Assembly (NCBI GenBank): GCA_025738555.1
Contig: JAOVFP010000003.1
Span: 6,510,001-6,574,000, forward strand
Length of the DNA stretch: 64,000 bases
Direction of reading: 5' to 3'
Origin: Cyathus striatus
Lineage: Eukaryota > Basidiomycota > Agaricomycetes > Agaricales > Nidulariaceae
Numbering within the stretch: the first letter of the stretch is position 1; each line of letters begins with the position of its first letter. Shown one piece after another: positions 31,030 to 43,480 of the stretch. The notes beneath the pieces were generated by a model that had not been told where the DNA came from, searched no databases, and saw only the letters and a list, made by a program, of their open reading frames with translations. The translations under genes and the position numbers were made by a program.

Positions 31030-33830
31030 ATCAGTAAGAAATTGCAAGAAATACATTTGAAATACTATACTACTAACAGTGTTCTACTTAGTAAATATAG
31101 ATTAGCACAGATGAGAGTTGAGATCTGCAGATACCATTCAATTTATTTAATTTTAATTTTATCTGATAAATATTATTTGGATTCATTTGAATCAATTGAG
31201 AATATTACTGCAGTTGGTAAAGTATATATTGAGCACAAAGTCAAATCAGCTGGTAGCTAGTTCTTCACTTTGAAAAATTGTGTCAAATTCAACTTCTCTC
31301 AATGGGACAAATTCTTTGTAAAAAATATGTAGTGTGTGAATCATCTAACATGCTAAGTTTTTACACATAGAAAAATAATGAACTTCACTTTTCTTGCAAA
31401 CTGCACTTGCACCATGATTACATATTCTAATTGACTTCTGAAATACTGAAGACTAACATTAAATATACAAAAATCTGATCTAAAGATTGTGCAACTTAGA
31501 ATATCTAACACATTGTACTTATTTGTCAGCAAGACATTCTGAAAGCATGAGGGGTAACTGAACAAGAAAAATTCCTTATTTCAAGTTTACATTTTTTCTT
31601 CTAAAACTTCCAGAAAATTACAGTCCTATTGAAGATGCTGATCAGAACTTATTGGAAACTGCTACCACTTCTATTGAGAAGAATTTGACCAGAGAGAAAT
31701 TGGAGAGAACATTCAAATTACTTTACAAGAATTTATATTCTAAAAATCTCTGTAGTATTCCAACTACAGAAAATAGATTAGGAAAGGAAATAAATGTAAT
31801 CAAGATGAATTCTCACATTGATCTGAATATTAAGAAATTTAGGATTAGAATGGGTAAAATGCAAATAATCAAAGATTATTTGCTAAAGGATTACTTGTGT
31901 GGAAGGAGGGCAAAGCAAGCCAACTAAATTGAAGAAATCCTCAGTCCCTCAGTTTTGCCCTTTATACTCTTTAGGACTTGCTTCTTTTTTCAATTTAATC
32001 AAATTAGTTTCCATGAAACTTAAAAATGGAAGTGATCTATTGTAGTATTCTAAGATTAGAGCAGAGAATTCCCTTGCTGTCAAGTGAAGTTACTCTGGTC
32101 TGACTTTGAAGGTCCATGATATCAGAAGTTTACTGTAATATGTAAACTTATCTAAAAATTTTCACACCTACACCAATAGATTAATGGTAGATTGCTGAAT
32201 CACATGACCATTAAGTCTTTAGAATTAGGATAGGATATTTCTCTCACAACAAGAAAGTGTAAGCAGAAGGACAAATGCTAAAGACACTGAGAATTCAATC
32301 TCGTTGAAACATTGGATTTCTTCCAAGGGCAGCTAGCTGGCATGAAGATCTACAAGCTGAGACTGAGAGTTCTGTATGTGGACTGATCTGTTCAGAATCA
32401 CCTTTTTAATAATATTCAGCCAAGTCATATCCAAGTAGCAGGCTTTTGTGCTCTTCTTCATGGTTATGTTAAGCATATCTCTCTGAGTTGTTTTTACCCA
32501 TCTGGAATTGTAGAGGAACATGTCTAAAGCATAACAAAGATGATAGTAAATAGCACTACTAGTGGAGGTGTAGAACATGTTGGTAGTAGACTTGGAGCTT
32601 TTGAATTTAAAGACATGCCTCAATTCTGCTGTTAATATGATGACCACCTGAGAGAATCTATTAAATAGTGTCATAATAAAAAACTCTAAAGACTAAGGCT
32701 ATTTAGTTTTGTCAGTAGTGTTAGAAGAAAACTTGATTTTTGTTTAGCAGCAGACTACATAATATAGTGAGGTCCAAATCAGAGAAGTTAGCCACAACAG
32801 TAATAGAAATCTTAAAGTCTTTAGTTCTCATATTGTTCTTTTTGAAAATCTTCATGAGAGTAGTGACTCTACTATACTCTACTTTTCTTTGCAAGGAGTA
32901 ACTAACAAGTTTTGGACTATAGCAGGCTTGTCAATTATATGAATAAGTCCATATCCCAAAAATGTCTATACAGCATGAAGTGTATCTGTTTTTCTAGTAG
33001 TGATTAAGGTGGAAATCTGTATTGAATTTTATGTCCAGAAGAGTAAAAATTAAAAATAATTCTTTAAAAGTAATTGCTAATTTACAACTTCTTCATCCAA
33101 GGTGGTGGTAGATGTCTGTATTGGATTTCATATTCAGGAGAGTAGAAATTAAAAATAATTCTTTAAAAGTAATTGCTAACTTACAACTCCTTCATTCAAA
33201 GTGGTAGTAAATATCTGTATTGGATGTATTAATTAGTAACATACAATTATGTACTACCTATCTTTAAGCTCATTTTCAATCCCAAATGAATCAAAACAAT
33301 AATGATATATTGGAAGAAAAGAAGTAATACACTTTGTACTACTCCAAAATTGCAAAACTTTACTTATCACCTCTGTGCTAACTTAAATTCTTAAACACTG
33401 GTTGAAAGCAACCCTTTACTTTTCTTGAAGTTATTTTTACTCAAAGTCTCAAATATTAGACTCTTACTGGAGTCTCAGTCCTTTGCACTTTGTAATAAAT
33501 CTCACAAGATTTCAATAAAATTACTTTTAAATTACTTTGAAACAGCAAAACCAAAACCACTACTCTATACTTATGTACTAGGCAAGAAATATGTGATGCT
33601 GCTTCTCTTTTCACTGGCAGTGATATTGATGCATGAAGAATGAGTTAGAGAGTGGCTGATCATTGTTGAAAATGAAGGTGCAACCTTATTTGGGATAAAG
33701 TAGCATCTTGATTATTATATTGATTATTATATTTATCATGTGATGTTAACTTACATAATGCTATTTACTATTTAATATTAATTATATTTACCATTTATAA
33801 TACATATCATTGTAGAACAGTTCAAGAACA
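31030..33830. other. AT-rich interval with repeats but no supported gene
   Basis: A plus-strand frame at 31652-31927 (TSIEKNLTREKLERTFKLLY) and a minus-strand frame at 32333-32674 are open but match nothing I know. At 33010-33220 a unit of about 110 bp (AGAAATTAAAAATAATTCTT) is tandemly duplicated. The stretch 33230-33600 is repeated in inverse orientation at 44780-45125. Confidence 0.45.
33230..33600 (+). repeat. Dispersed repeat, inverted partner at 44780-45125
   Basis: Shared stretches include TTGAAAGCAACCCTTT and TTTGCACTTTGTAATAAATC in this orientation and their reverse complements near 44965 and 44885. The two copies have diverged with small insertions. The element they belong to is unknown; neither has obvious ends. 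Confidence 0.7.
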
Positions 33831-33849
33831 GCTATACATGATGAATAGG

Positions 33850-36700
33850 ACCAAAACACTTAATATGTTCTGGAAGATGAAGAAAAATATGAAATTTGGG
33901 CATTCTTATATTCATGGAAACATTAAAAGAACACAGAAAGATGGTTAAATGAGTTCTGAGAAAACTAAAAGAACATAAGTTATATCTTAAACCTGAAAAA
34001 TGTTTCTTCAAAAAGACAGAAGTTGAATATCTTGAATTTATTATTTCTAAGAACTTGGTATGAATGGATTCTGAAAAAGTAAAAGCCATAGTAGATTGGC
34101 CAGTTCCTAATAATAATGAGAACTTCAACAATTTCTCGGATTTATTAATTTCTATTGATAATTCATACAGAGATTTGCAAAAATAGCAAAACCTCTTCAC
34201 AAATTAACTGAAAAGAACAAATGAAAATGGAAATTAAACCAAGCGTGTTTGTTTTCCAAATTAAAAGATAAAATTGTATCAACACCAATCCTAACAATAC
34301 TGAATAATAATGGAAAATATAGAGTTGAAGCTGATTCATCAGATTTCGCAAATGAAGCAATATTATCCCAAGAACAACTTAATAGAAAATGGAAACTAAT
34401 TGCATTCTTATCACATGCTTTAAATTCAACAGAAAGAAATTATGAAATTTATGACAAAGAAATGCTTGCTATTATAAGAGCATTAGATATATGGAGACAA
34501 TATCTTTTAAAAGCTAAACAAATATTTGAAATCTGGATGGATCACATAAACCTTTAATATTTTAGGAAACTACAAAAATAAACTGATGACAAGCAAAATG
34601 GTTTACTAAATTATTGGAGTTTCACTACACAATACATCATAAACCTGGAAACCAAATGACCAAAGCAGATTTACTATCTTGAAAAGCTGAATACAAACAA
34701 GGAGAACATAATAATAAAGATATAATTCTTCTCAAACTAGAACACTTCAGACAAACATATGAAGTCCATGGTGAAGATGAAGAAATTATGGAACAAATTT
34801 GAAAAACCAGAAATAATCAAGATAAAAAAGTAATTAAAATGCTTTACTTAAAATCTAAAGATTGGTCAAAATCTCAAGAAGGAATCATTACTTAGAAAGA
34901 TCAAGTTTATATTCCAAAAAATGCTAAATTGAAAGAATGAATAATTAGATAATGTCATGACTCTGCAATATCAGGACATCATGGAGAATATAAAACTCAG
35001 GAATTAATAACAAGAAACTACTGGTAATCATAAATTAGATCTAATATAATAAAATATATTTCAGAATGTGAAGCATGTCAGAGAACAAATATTCATTGAT
35101 CTAAACCAGTTTGATTATTAAACCCTAACAGTATTCCTGAAGGGCCATAACATACTATTTCAATTAACTTTATTGGACCACTTCCATATTCTCAAGGATT
35201 CAACTTTTTAATGATAGTAGTTGATCAATTTTCCAGGAGTAGCTGAATTATATTTAGAAAAAGTATTTAAAAACTTTGGCATGTCACAACATGTTATTAG
35301 TAATCGAGGATCGCAGTTTGCACCTCACTTCACTTGAGAATTCACAAAATGATTAGATGTAAAAATAAATTTATCAATTATATACAGATTACAAATAAAT
35401 GGACAAGTAGAATAAGTAAATTAAAAAATAGAACAACATCTTAGGATTTATGTAAACTATGACCAAAATGATTGAGCTGATAAAATACCTGTAACAGAAT
35501 TCAATTACAATGACACTATTCACAGAGCAACAGGATACACTTCTTTTTATTTAATGTATGGACATCACTCTTATGGAGGAATCAGACCAAATGGAATATC
35601 GCAAATTATTGGAGTTGATAAGTTCATTACTACTATAACAAAAGCTAGAGATAATGCTAAGGCAGCTCTTACATTATCAAATAAAGCAATGAAACACAGA
35701 TAGAATCACCCAAATACAAACCTGGTGACCTTGTCTATGTAGAAGGAATTAATATTAAATCTGATAAACCAGTTGCAAAGTTAGACAATAAATGATACAG
35801 ACCATTTAAGGTTTTAAAGAAAATAGGATTAGCCTTTTATAAAATTCAATTACTGAAATCTTGGAACTGAAAACATTCAGTATACAACACACAACTTCTT
35901 ACAAAATATATTTCTGCACAGTACAAATCACAATAGAAACCTAAACCACCACCATCTATTATGATCAGAAACAATATGAAGTAGAAGCAATACTAACATG
36001 GAAAATAAATCAGAAAAAAGTTAGTTGATAAGTTCATTACTACTATAACAAAAGCTAGAGATAATGCTAAGGCAGCTCTTACATTATCAAATAAAGCAAT
36101 GAAACACAGATAGAATCACCCAAATACAAACCTGGTGACCTTGTCTATGTAGAAGGAATTAATATTAAATCTGATAAACCAGTTGCAAAGTTAGACAATA
36201 AATGATACAGACCATTTAAGGTTTTAAAGAAAATAGGATTAGCCTTTTATAAAATTCAATTAGCCTTTTATAAAATTCAATTACTGAAATCTTGGAACTG
36301 AAAACATTCAGTATACAACACACAACTTCTTACAAAATATATTTCTGCACAGTACAAATCACAATAGAAACCTAAACCACCACCATCTATTATGATCAGA
36401 AACAATATGAAGTAGAAGCAATACTAACATGGAAAATAAATCAGAAAAAAGTTTTATACAAGATCAAATGAAAAGGCCACCATCTATTATGATCAGAAAC
36501 AATATGAAGTAGAAGCAATACTAACATGGAAAATAAATCAGAAAAAAGTTTTATACAAGATCAAATGAAAAGGCCACCATCTATTATGATCAGAAACAAT
36601 ATGAAGTAGAAGCAATACTAACATGGAAAATAAATCAGAAAAAAGTTTTATACAAGATCAAATGAAAAGGCTATTCTTATGATCACTGCATATGAGAACT
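33850..36700 (+). pseudogene. Ty3/gypsy pol (RT, RNase H, integrase), heavily decayed
   Basis: Plus-strand reverse transcriptase thumb (LKEHKLYLKPEKCFFKKTEV, VKAIVDWPVP) at 33960-34110; RNase H (34249-34557) with VEADSSDFANEAI, IAFLSHALNSTERNYEIYDK and MLAIIRALDIW; integrase zinc and core regions (34610-35600) with IHHKPGNQMTKADLLS, SGHHGEYKTQELITRNYW, CEACQRT, FIGPLPYSQGFNFLMIVVDQ and later IPVTEFNYNDT-like sequence; then the barrel PGDLVYVEGINIKSDKPVAK. I counted more than ten in-frame stops, most of them TGA at expected Arg or Trp sites (two adjacent TGA for Arg-Arg before QAKWFT). The 5' half and 5' LTR are absent. The 3' part is duplicated at 35614-36670. Confidence 0.88.
35614..36670 (+). 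repeat. Nested tandem duplications of the gypsy pol 3' end
   Basis: A 410-bp unit beginning GTTGATAAGTTCATTACTAC occurs at 35614 and again at 36024. In the second copy a 21-bp segment (around AGCCTTTTATAAAATTCAA) is doubled at 36240-36280. The chromodomain start (CATCTATTATGATCAGAAAC onward) is then repeated with an exact 97-bp period from 36475 and 36572. The copies are almost identical, so these events are far more recent than the stop codons they carry. Confidence 0.9.
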
Positions 36701-37004
36701 GATCATATCATTAACCAGATTTAGAAATCTATTAAATAAATTCCATCAGGAAAATCCAGAATGTCCAACTATTTAAACAACAAAACACTCTTTTTATTAA
36801 ATTAACAAATCATGCTTCCATGCTTCCCAATAATATTGTAATTCTCATCTATATTGTAGTTATATTTTTCCTTTGTCTCATTACATTTATGGTCAGTTAT
36901 TACCTTCCTTGAATCATATTTCGAATGTACAAATACTATCAACCTCGATGACCAGAAGAATCTATTGAAATGTCATGAGGACACAACTCTTAAAGGGAGA
37001 GTAA
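36700..37004 (+). other. Gypsy 3' leader with polypurine tract
   Basis: Non-coding remainder after the chromodomain, ending in AAAGGGAGAGTAA (36992-37004), the polypurine primer site that precedes the 3' LTR at 37005. A Leu/Ile/Phe-rich reading near 36830-36930 could be a former membrane-segment peptide; the equivalent position in the second copy (41130-41270) is similar, but no intact frame exists. Confidence 0.5.
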
Positions 37005-37373
37005 TGTTAGAATTTTGTTATTTATTTAATATTTTATCTAATCAATATCTTATCTATGTCATGTGATTAGTCATATGACCTACAATGTGGATACCATGCA
37101 TATCAATATATGTTACTTATTATAACTGTGAGCACAGTTGCACAGTTTGGCCACATCCAGTACATATTAGAAATGCACAGTAGAACATGCATTGTAGTGT
37201 AGTTTACTTACATGTGATTCCCTCATGAATTTCTTCTATAAATATAGTTTTTCTTAATTAGTATTTACTATTCTTGTGCTAGTTTATTCCAGACAAGCAA
37301 TAAGATTCACATTCTTCTTCTTATTCAAGTGTTTAAGTTTAACTTCAAGCATTTAGCTTGTTTGTTACTAACA
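37005..37373 (+). mobile_element. 3' LTR (family 3), 369 bp
   Basis: Starts TGTTAG and ends CTAACA, a 6-bp perfect inverted border, directly after the polypurine tract. It contains a TATAAATATAG box near 37235. The related LTR at 41315-41689 has the same ends except for one change (TATTAG). Confidence 0.88.
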
Positions 37374-38035
37374 TTCCATTACTCTGCTCATTTTTAATAT
37401 AACTAGTCATTATTCTTTTGTCCTATTTAAATGTGATTTCTGATAGCAACTAAGTACACTTTAAACATACATAATAACAAAAATATTACAAAAGGAGCAA
37501 GTTGAGAAGTTTAGATAGTAGCAATTAAGTATGCTTGAAACATGCATAATAATAAAAATTTTACAGAAGGAATAGATTGAGAGAGTTAGATAGTAGAAAT
37601 TAAGTATGCTTGAGACATTCATAATAATAAAAATTTTACAGAAGAAGCAAATGATGAGAGAGTTGAAAAAGCTAGATAATAGCAGTTAAGTACACTTGAA
37701 ATATGCTTAATAATTAAAATTTTACAGAAGAGAACAGAAGCAAGTTCTGAAAAGCATAAAGAGTGAAACTGAAAGACTGGGTATTTTCTAATTGATCTGA
37801 TTTACTCTCTTCTTTATATAAAATTCTTTAGCAAACAACTTTTAACTATTTATATCTAAGGCATCATTATGAAGTGATATTGTCATTCTCATTGGTTGGA
37901 GGGGTGCTTATTTATAGCATTAAGTTCTGCACCTTTGCTTTTCAATTCATATTAGTGAGATAAAATGCAGAAATATTACTAAAAGCTTATAAACTTGTTA
38001 ATATATTGGTAAGACTAACAATTAGCATATGGGAA
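37374..38035. repeat. AT-rich interval with 84-bp tandem repeat
   Basis: Between 37444 and 37740 a unit of about 84 bp is present four times, each with TTAAGTATGCTTGAAAC-like and ATAATAAAAATTTTACAGAA parts. No gene is seen on either side, up to the solo LTR at 38036. Confidence 0.75.
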
Positions 38036-39086
38036 TAAAAGGGCAAAGAAGGTTACTAGGGAGTAATAACTACGAAACTATGTAAAGGTCGTTGCTTACT
38101 CTTGCTAACAATCAAGCAGGGGCGAGTCCGGGGGAATATCTTCAGAATACACAAGGTAATTCCGGGCAAGGGAGGGATGAACACACTATAATATTCACTG
38201 GTAATCTATAACGCTTGTAATCATTAATAATAAACTAAGCTTCCTTGAGGTCCTGGGAGGGCTTAGATCACACTGGGTTTTACACTTGGAAATTGAATAG
38301 ATTGTCACGATTACGCTAAATAGCACTGATAGCGGAAGGAATCGATACAGGATTGCTTGGTTCTACATGAGCAGGTTTGCGAGTCTTATATACTACTGGA
38401 AAAGTGGAGTTCTTAGGTACTGTACAGGTATAGCAGATGTCTAGATAAGGTAATTAACTACAACGCTGGGTGGAGGGACATGCGCGAAGGTCTGGATAGG
38501 AGAGCGTTGGCCTTAGCTCTGCGAAAGGGGCGGGCGCGCGTGATAAATAGAGACGCGCTTATTGGCTGATGCGCGTGTTTAGACGCCTCGTCGCGTCGCG
38601 GGCCTAAAGATAGAACCATCGGCAACCACGGCTTCGGGTATATGGTCCGTTCGCTTCGATCGGTAGATCAGGGTGAGATCTCATTCGCAAGATGCCGGGG
38701 ACCGATCTGGGTTGAGTCCAGAGTAGCGGCAATGGCTGTTGGCGCTTGATGGGCGCCTTGACGCTGTCGGCTTCTTTGGGTAAGTTGCGCTGCCGGAACC
38801 ATCCCGTGACCTGGACGTGTCGCGTTACCGCGCGCTTATGGTGGATCAAGTGCCGTTGGGGTTCTATATACATGCTTTCCTGCTAATCCCTTACTATAAT
38901 CACTATTGCTTTTAGATCTGTTTACTATGTCCTTAGTGGTGGTGACTATAAATAGCACGATCGTTGGCAGTTCGGACCTCACTCCAACGCTTAGATAATC
39001 CAATTGTGATCGCAAGTGAGTGATTTATATTATGTAGATATCGCAAAAATACGCTTATATACGTTGTACGTCCGTCAGGCGTATCA
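38036..39086 (-). mobile_element. Solo LTR (family 1, copy c)
   Basis: Read on the minus strand it starts TGATACGCCTGACGGACG (39086) and ends GCCCTTTTA (38036), flanked by an exact GGGAA on both sides (38031-38035 and 39087-39091). It is 1,051 bp and CpG-rich with many GCGCGC clusters in its middle (38520-38600). The conserved TTCCGGGCAA motif is at about 38160. It is non-coding; the frame at 38604-38873 is incidental. Confidence 0.75.
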
Positions 39087-39091
39087 GGGAA

Positions 39092-40480
39092 CCTTGTGTA
39101 AAGCTTGACATTAAATTACTAATGCAAGAAACTTTCTTTGAAATCAAATACAGCTGCTGAAGAGTTTATAAAGACAAAAGGAGCTTGCTGTGTAAAAATT
39201 CCCAGCTTCTTTAGCTACTACTTCATTTACACAAGTGGCACCAAATCAAACACCCAACTCTTACCAATGATCCATGGGAATATATAGTTGTATATACACA
39301 CCAACAAAAGGAATAAAAATAAGTGCCCAAGTGCTTGGAGCATTAACTGCTGTTCTAAAACAGTCAAAGCAAGTTGTGGAAATATGAGTACACACAGCTA
39401 TTCAACTTGGTCCTATAGCACTATGGGAACATAGGCAGTTAGAAGAAATGTCAGGGATGTTCTTTAGCAGGAGACCAGCCCATAGTTGTCAAACTGTCAC
39501 TTACTCATTCTAGAAATCATGCTAAAAGACTTAGTAGTAATCTTGAAAGTCATGTTAATGTGCATTGAAATGCATATCAGTATGCATATTAGCCTGTATT
39601 AAAAAAGTGATGTGCATTGTCAAGCCACTATGTGAAAAGCACCTAGATCTTGGTAGAACTTTGGTACTCTTGATGGAACTTTAGTAACCTTAGTAAAACT
39701 TTAGTTGAGCTTTAGTAGAAATCATTAGTATATATACACCTATCTTAGTAGCTGTTAATAAGTTTCCTCTTCATTTTGTATCTGTATTAGGAAACTGTGT
39801 CTGAGCTTTACACTTTTATCATCCTCTATTCTCTGAACAATCCTTTCTATTCTTGTTACTTCTAACCCAGTAATGCACAGTCAATATGCAGTATTCTGGC
39901 TCATCTTTACTTATTATTAGTATGGACTTGAGCTGTGAAGCCAAACTTCAGTTTAAATTGAATTTAGCTTTATTTTGGTCATTCACTTGCTTGCATTTAA
40001 GTCTAACCAACTTAAAAGCTTGTAAATTGAAACTTAAACTTTACTTCAATACTGATGAACTTGTATAATTAATGTCTCAATCAGAACTTATTTGTAACAA
40101 CTTCTATGCAAAAGATTATTCAAGAAAAATAAAAAATAGACTTTTTATACTTCTATAATGTAAGAAACACTTGCATATTCAGTTATAGGTTCAAATATTT
40201 TACTACTAACCAATATTACATTAGCTGATGCTGACAGAAATAGTAATATTGGAATTAATCATAATTTAATTAATTTTTCTGAAAGCAGATAAGCTTTACA
40301 CAGTAGTGGTACTAATCCAAACAATTCTCAGAATTGGAACAATGCAAAATGTGATACAAACATAACTGAAAGTACCAATAAAAACAGTTCTATGCATTGA
40401 CAAAATAGAAATATTAATCAGGATATTTTAAATTTCAATAGAAACAATAGAATAATCACTGAAAACTGTGATTTTGGGGG
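39092..40480. other. AT-rich non-coding interval
   Basis: Short Leu-rich frames (for example near 39886) and repeats of TTTAGTAGAACTTTAGTA (39655-39720) are present, but no supported gene. The Asn-rich stretch 40230-40480 may be a decayed upstream part of the gypsy copy that follows. Confidence 0.35.
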
Positions 40481-40663
40481 GTCATTGAAAGACAATGAAC
40501 ACAATCAAAATTACTATACACATTTCCTCATTGTTGAAATTAATCAGGATTTAAATTGCATTTCTTACAGTAATAATATAATTAATGTGAAGTTAAAGAG
40601 TAATTCCCATAAAACAATCAATATTAACTTATTTATAAGAAACATCTTAATATCAAATTGGCA

Positions 40664-41100
40664 GTAAGGTTTATTTAGAAGAAATTAATATTAAATCTGA
40701 TCAACCAGTTTCAAAATTGGATGACAAATGTTACAGACTCTTTAAAATTATAGAAAAGGTTGCACCATTTGTCTATAAACTTGAATTACCAAAATCATAA
40801 AATAAAAAAAATCCAACCTTTAATGTTGAATTATTATTTAAATTTACATTAGCTCAATATCCATTGCAACAGAAACCTAAACCTCCACCTACTCTTCTAG
40901 TCAATGATCAAGAACAATATGAGGTAGAGTCTATTTTAGCGTGGAAAAAGAACTGAAAACATATTCAATATAAAATTAAATGGAAAGGCTATTCAATGGA
41001 AGATTGCACTTGGGAACCGATTGATGCACTAATGAGAGCCAAGAGTTTATTAAACAAGTTTCATCAGGAACATCTGGAAGCACTAAATATATAAATATAT
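40664..41100 (+). pseudogene. Gypsy integrase barrel and chromodomain (second copy)
   Basis: Plus-strand reading VYLEEINIKSDQPVSKLDDK, YRLFKIIEKVAPFVYKLELP, FNVELLF, then the chromodomain: EQYEVESILAWKKN, stop, YKIKWKGYSMEDCTWEP, and ALMRAKSLLNKFHQEHLEAL. The aromatic and acidic signature KWKGY..DCTWEP is typical. It is the same family as 33850-36700 but less duplicated, and its 3' LTR follows at 41315. Confidence 0.85.
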
Positions 41101-41314
41101 GATATTCATTTACCAAATTCATTATTCCAAACTACTATCATGTTTTCCAATGAAGTAATCCTCATTCTTTACTGTTTTATCATTCTATCCTTTTGCCTTG
41201 CCGTCTTCTTTATCAGCAAATACCTTCCAATCTTCCTTCTCTTCATATGCAACTATTATTACTCCCAACAATCATAGAAATATCGTGAGGACACGATCTT
41301 TAAAAGGGGGGTAA

Positions 41315-41689
41315 TATTAGGATTTCACATTTTATCTTATCTAATCTGTATATCTTATCTTATCATAGTCACCTGACACATATCACCTGATATACAATGT
41401 GGACACCATGCATATCAACATATATTATTCATCAAGACTATGAGCACAGTCCACAGTTTGATCATGCTTGTTACATACATAGTACATGAGTTTGCACAGT
41501 AAAAGCACAGTAAACATGTGTTATAGTATAAGTTTTCCTCATAAACTTTTACTATAAATACAATCATTTTAGTTAGATACTCTCTATTCTTGTGCTAGTT
41601 TATTTCAGATGAGCAATAAGATTCATATTTTCTCTTCTATTCAAGTGTTTGAGTTTGACTTCAAGCGTTTAGATTGTCTGTTGCTAACA
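41315..41689 (+). mobile_element. 3' LTR (family 3), second copy
   Basis: Preceded by the polypurine tract AAAAGGGGGGTAA. Starts TATTAG (from TGTTAG by one change) and ends GCTAACA. It is 375 bp and aligns along its length with 37005-37373, with a TATAAATACAATC box near 41570. Confidence 0.85.
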
Positions 41690-41699
41690 GAAACTTTTG

Positions 41700-42794
41700 A
41701 TAAAAAATCAACCAGTTCTAACTCATACACCATCAATATTTCAGGTGCTCCATACTGATGTTGCATTTATGACACCTCATTCAAATGGATGTTGATTTAT
41801 TGTGCAAGAACAATATTTATTATTTTCTTAAGTTGAAGCAAAAGCATTAAGGACACAAAATGCAGATACCATTGGTCAATAGCTTTTTGAAGACATTATG
41901 TGCTAATAAGGATGCATTAAAGAAATTATTACAGACAATAGTACTCCCTTTCTTAAAGCTATTTGATGGTTAAAAGAAACATATAGTGTTAAAAACATAG
42001 CTATATCAGCATATAATTCTTCTGTTAATGGAAAAATCAAATGTGCACATTGGAATTTATGTCAAATTCTGTATAAAGTAACAGGTGGTGAGACTCGTAA
42101 ATGGCACAAGTATTTACATCATGTACTATGGGCTGATAGAATCACAATAAGAAAAGGAACTGGATGTTCACTATACTTTATGGTAACTGGAGCACATCCA
42201 ACATTGCCACTAGATCTACAGGAAGTGACATGGTTAGTAAAATGGCCAAGTAAAACAATCACAACAGATGAGTTGATTGGACTATAAGCACAAGCATTAG
42301 CAAAACATACTGAACATGTGGAACAAATGAGATAGCAGATTACTAAAAAAAAGATTAATAGAGTTCAACATCTGAAAATAGCTAATAAGTTTAAAATAAA
42401 GTGATATATATTTAAACCTGGGGACTTAGTGCTTGTCAGAAATTCTGAAGTAGAAGCATCACTGGACAAAAAGATGAAACCTAGATTCTATGGACCTATA
42501 GTGGTAATCTCATGTGGAAAAGAAGGTGCATATATTTTGGCTGAACTTAATGGTTCAATATCCCAAAATAAATTTGCAGCTTTTCAAGTAATATCTTTCT
42601 ACTCACAAAGACAAATTGAATTACCAAAGAATAATTATGATTTTATTGATCTCTCAAAGAAAAGTTTGAAAGTATTACAAGAGAGTCCTGAAGATCAAGA
42701 AACTTCACCTCAAACTTATCACTCAAATGATATAACAGAGAATGATTTAAATGAATACATTTCATTGCCCTCAGAAGATGAACTCAATAACTAA
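41700..42794 (+). pseudogene. Ty3/gypsy integrase with Ser/Glu-rich tail
   Basis: Plus-strand integrase core: VLHTDVAFMTPHSNGC, EIITDNSTPFLKAI, ISAYNSSVNGKIKCAHWNLC, KYLHHVLWADRITIRKGTG and SLYFMVTGAHPTLPLDLQEV. The DN of ITDN and the preceding HTDV are the first two catalytic acids; Lys has replaced the expected third acidic residue in NGKIKC. The barrel LVLVRNSEVEAS..KMKPRFYGPIVV is intact from 42429, with a C-terminal acidic tail (NDITENDLNEYISLPSEDEL). Stops (TGA, TAA, TAG) occur in the core. The tail is repeated at 59560-59704. Confidence 0.85.
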
Positions 42795-43480
42795 TGAAAT
42801 TCAATGACAAAAATCAATTTACAATAACTAATTTACATTTTATAAATAAGATAATTATTGTAAATAATGATTAGCATGATAATATAAAGATATATTTAAA
42901 AGTAACTTACAGAATGCATTCAATAACCTAATGAAAATAAATTAGTAATGAATACTAAAGTAAGAATGAGAAATAACTTATCAAAGCATGTGAATCATCC
43001 TGACCAAATATCAAGCAAATAGTTACTCAAAGTGCAATTCACTTGAGGAACTTGCAAGACTAGAGAAAAAGGTGGACTTTGAGCCATAGAAAAAGTGAGT
43101 GGTTGGACATGTGCTGGTTCAGGGCACTGGATGGTGGACTCGATACAAAGGAGCCAACTGATGTGTTTGCCATTCAATCAGATGCCATACTACTGCCTAA
43201 ACTCCATGTCCCTCACAAAAACCTCTCCACCTGGTACCAGTTCTTACATGCAGTAATCCACATATTGAATAAGTTGACCAGAGACTTTAAGATGTCGATT
43301 CTTGTGATGGATAATGTCAAAACATGGAAGTTGACATTCCAAGATGCCAAACAGGAATGGGTCAGAAGTGATTTCCTGAGTAATAACCTCATAGATATTA
43401 AAAAGAGTGGTGAGAGTGAGCATAGTGATAAGAGAACTGAGGCAAACAAAAATGAGAAGTGAGGAAACAATCTAATAAAA
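42650..43480. repeat. Segment duplicated at 59560-60520
   Basis: From the acidic integrase tail through some 800 bp downstream, this matches 59560-60520 with many substitutions. Both copies keep a minus-strand stretch encoding NGKHISWLLCIESTIQ and AHVQPLT (here 42995-43177), then upstream NWYQVERFL (43213-43470), suggesting an antisense two-exon gene or simply conserved retroelement 3' sequence. Confidence 0.65.
42995..43470 (-). CDS. Unknown minus-strand ORF conserved with 59863-60509
   Basis: Reading down the minus strand: SLLTHSCLASWNVNFHVLTL, LFNMWITACKNWYQVERFL, a stop or intron, then KHISWLLCIESTIQ and PLTFSMAQS. The copy at 59863-60509 keeps an open frame across the second part (MREMEFRQWYSIWLNEKHIS). 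Preservation in both suggests it was coding when duplicated. No family is recognised. Confidence 0.35.

Noticed and set aside
38604..38873. Arg/Pro-rich protein on the minus strand
   Set aside because: It lies inside a solo LTR whose relatives at 3141-4210 and 8758-9775 do not keep the frame.
33850..42400. Nuclear reassignment of TGA to Trp
   Set aside because: TGA also occurs at conserved Arg, and TAA and TAG occur at Gln and Trp sites; frames have shifts and deletions, and TGG is common. Decay explains this better than a changed code.
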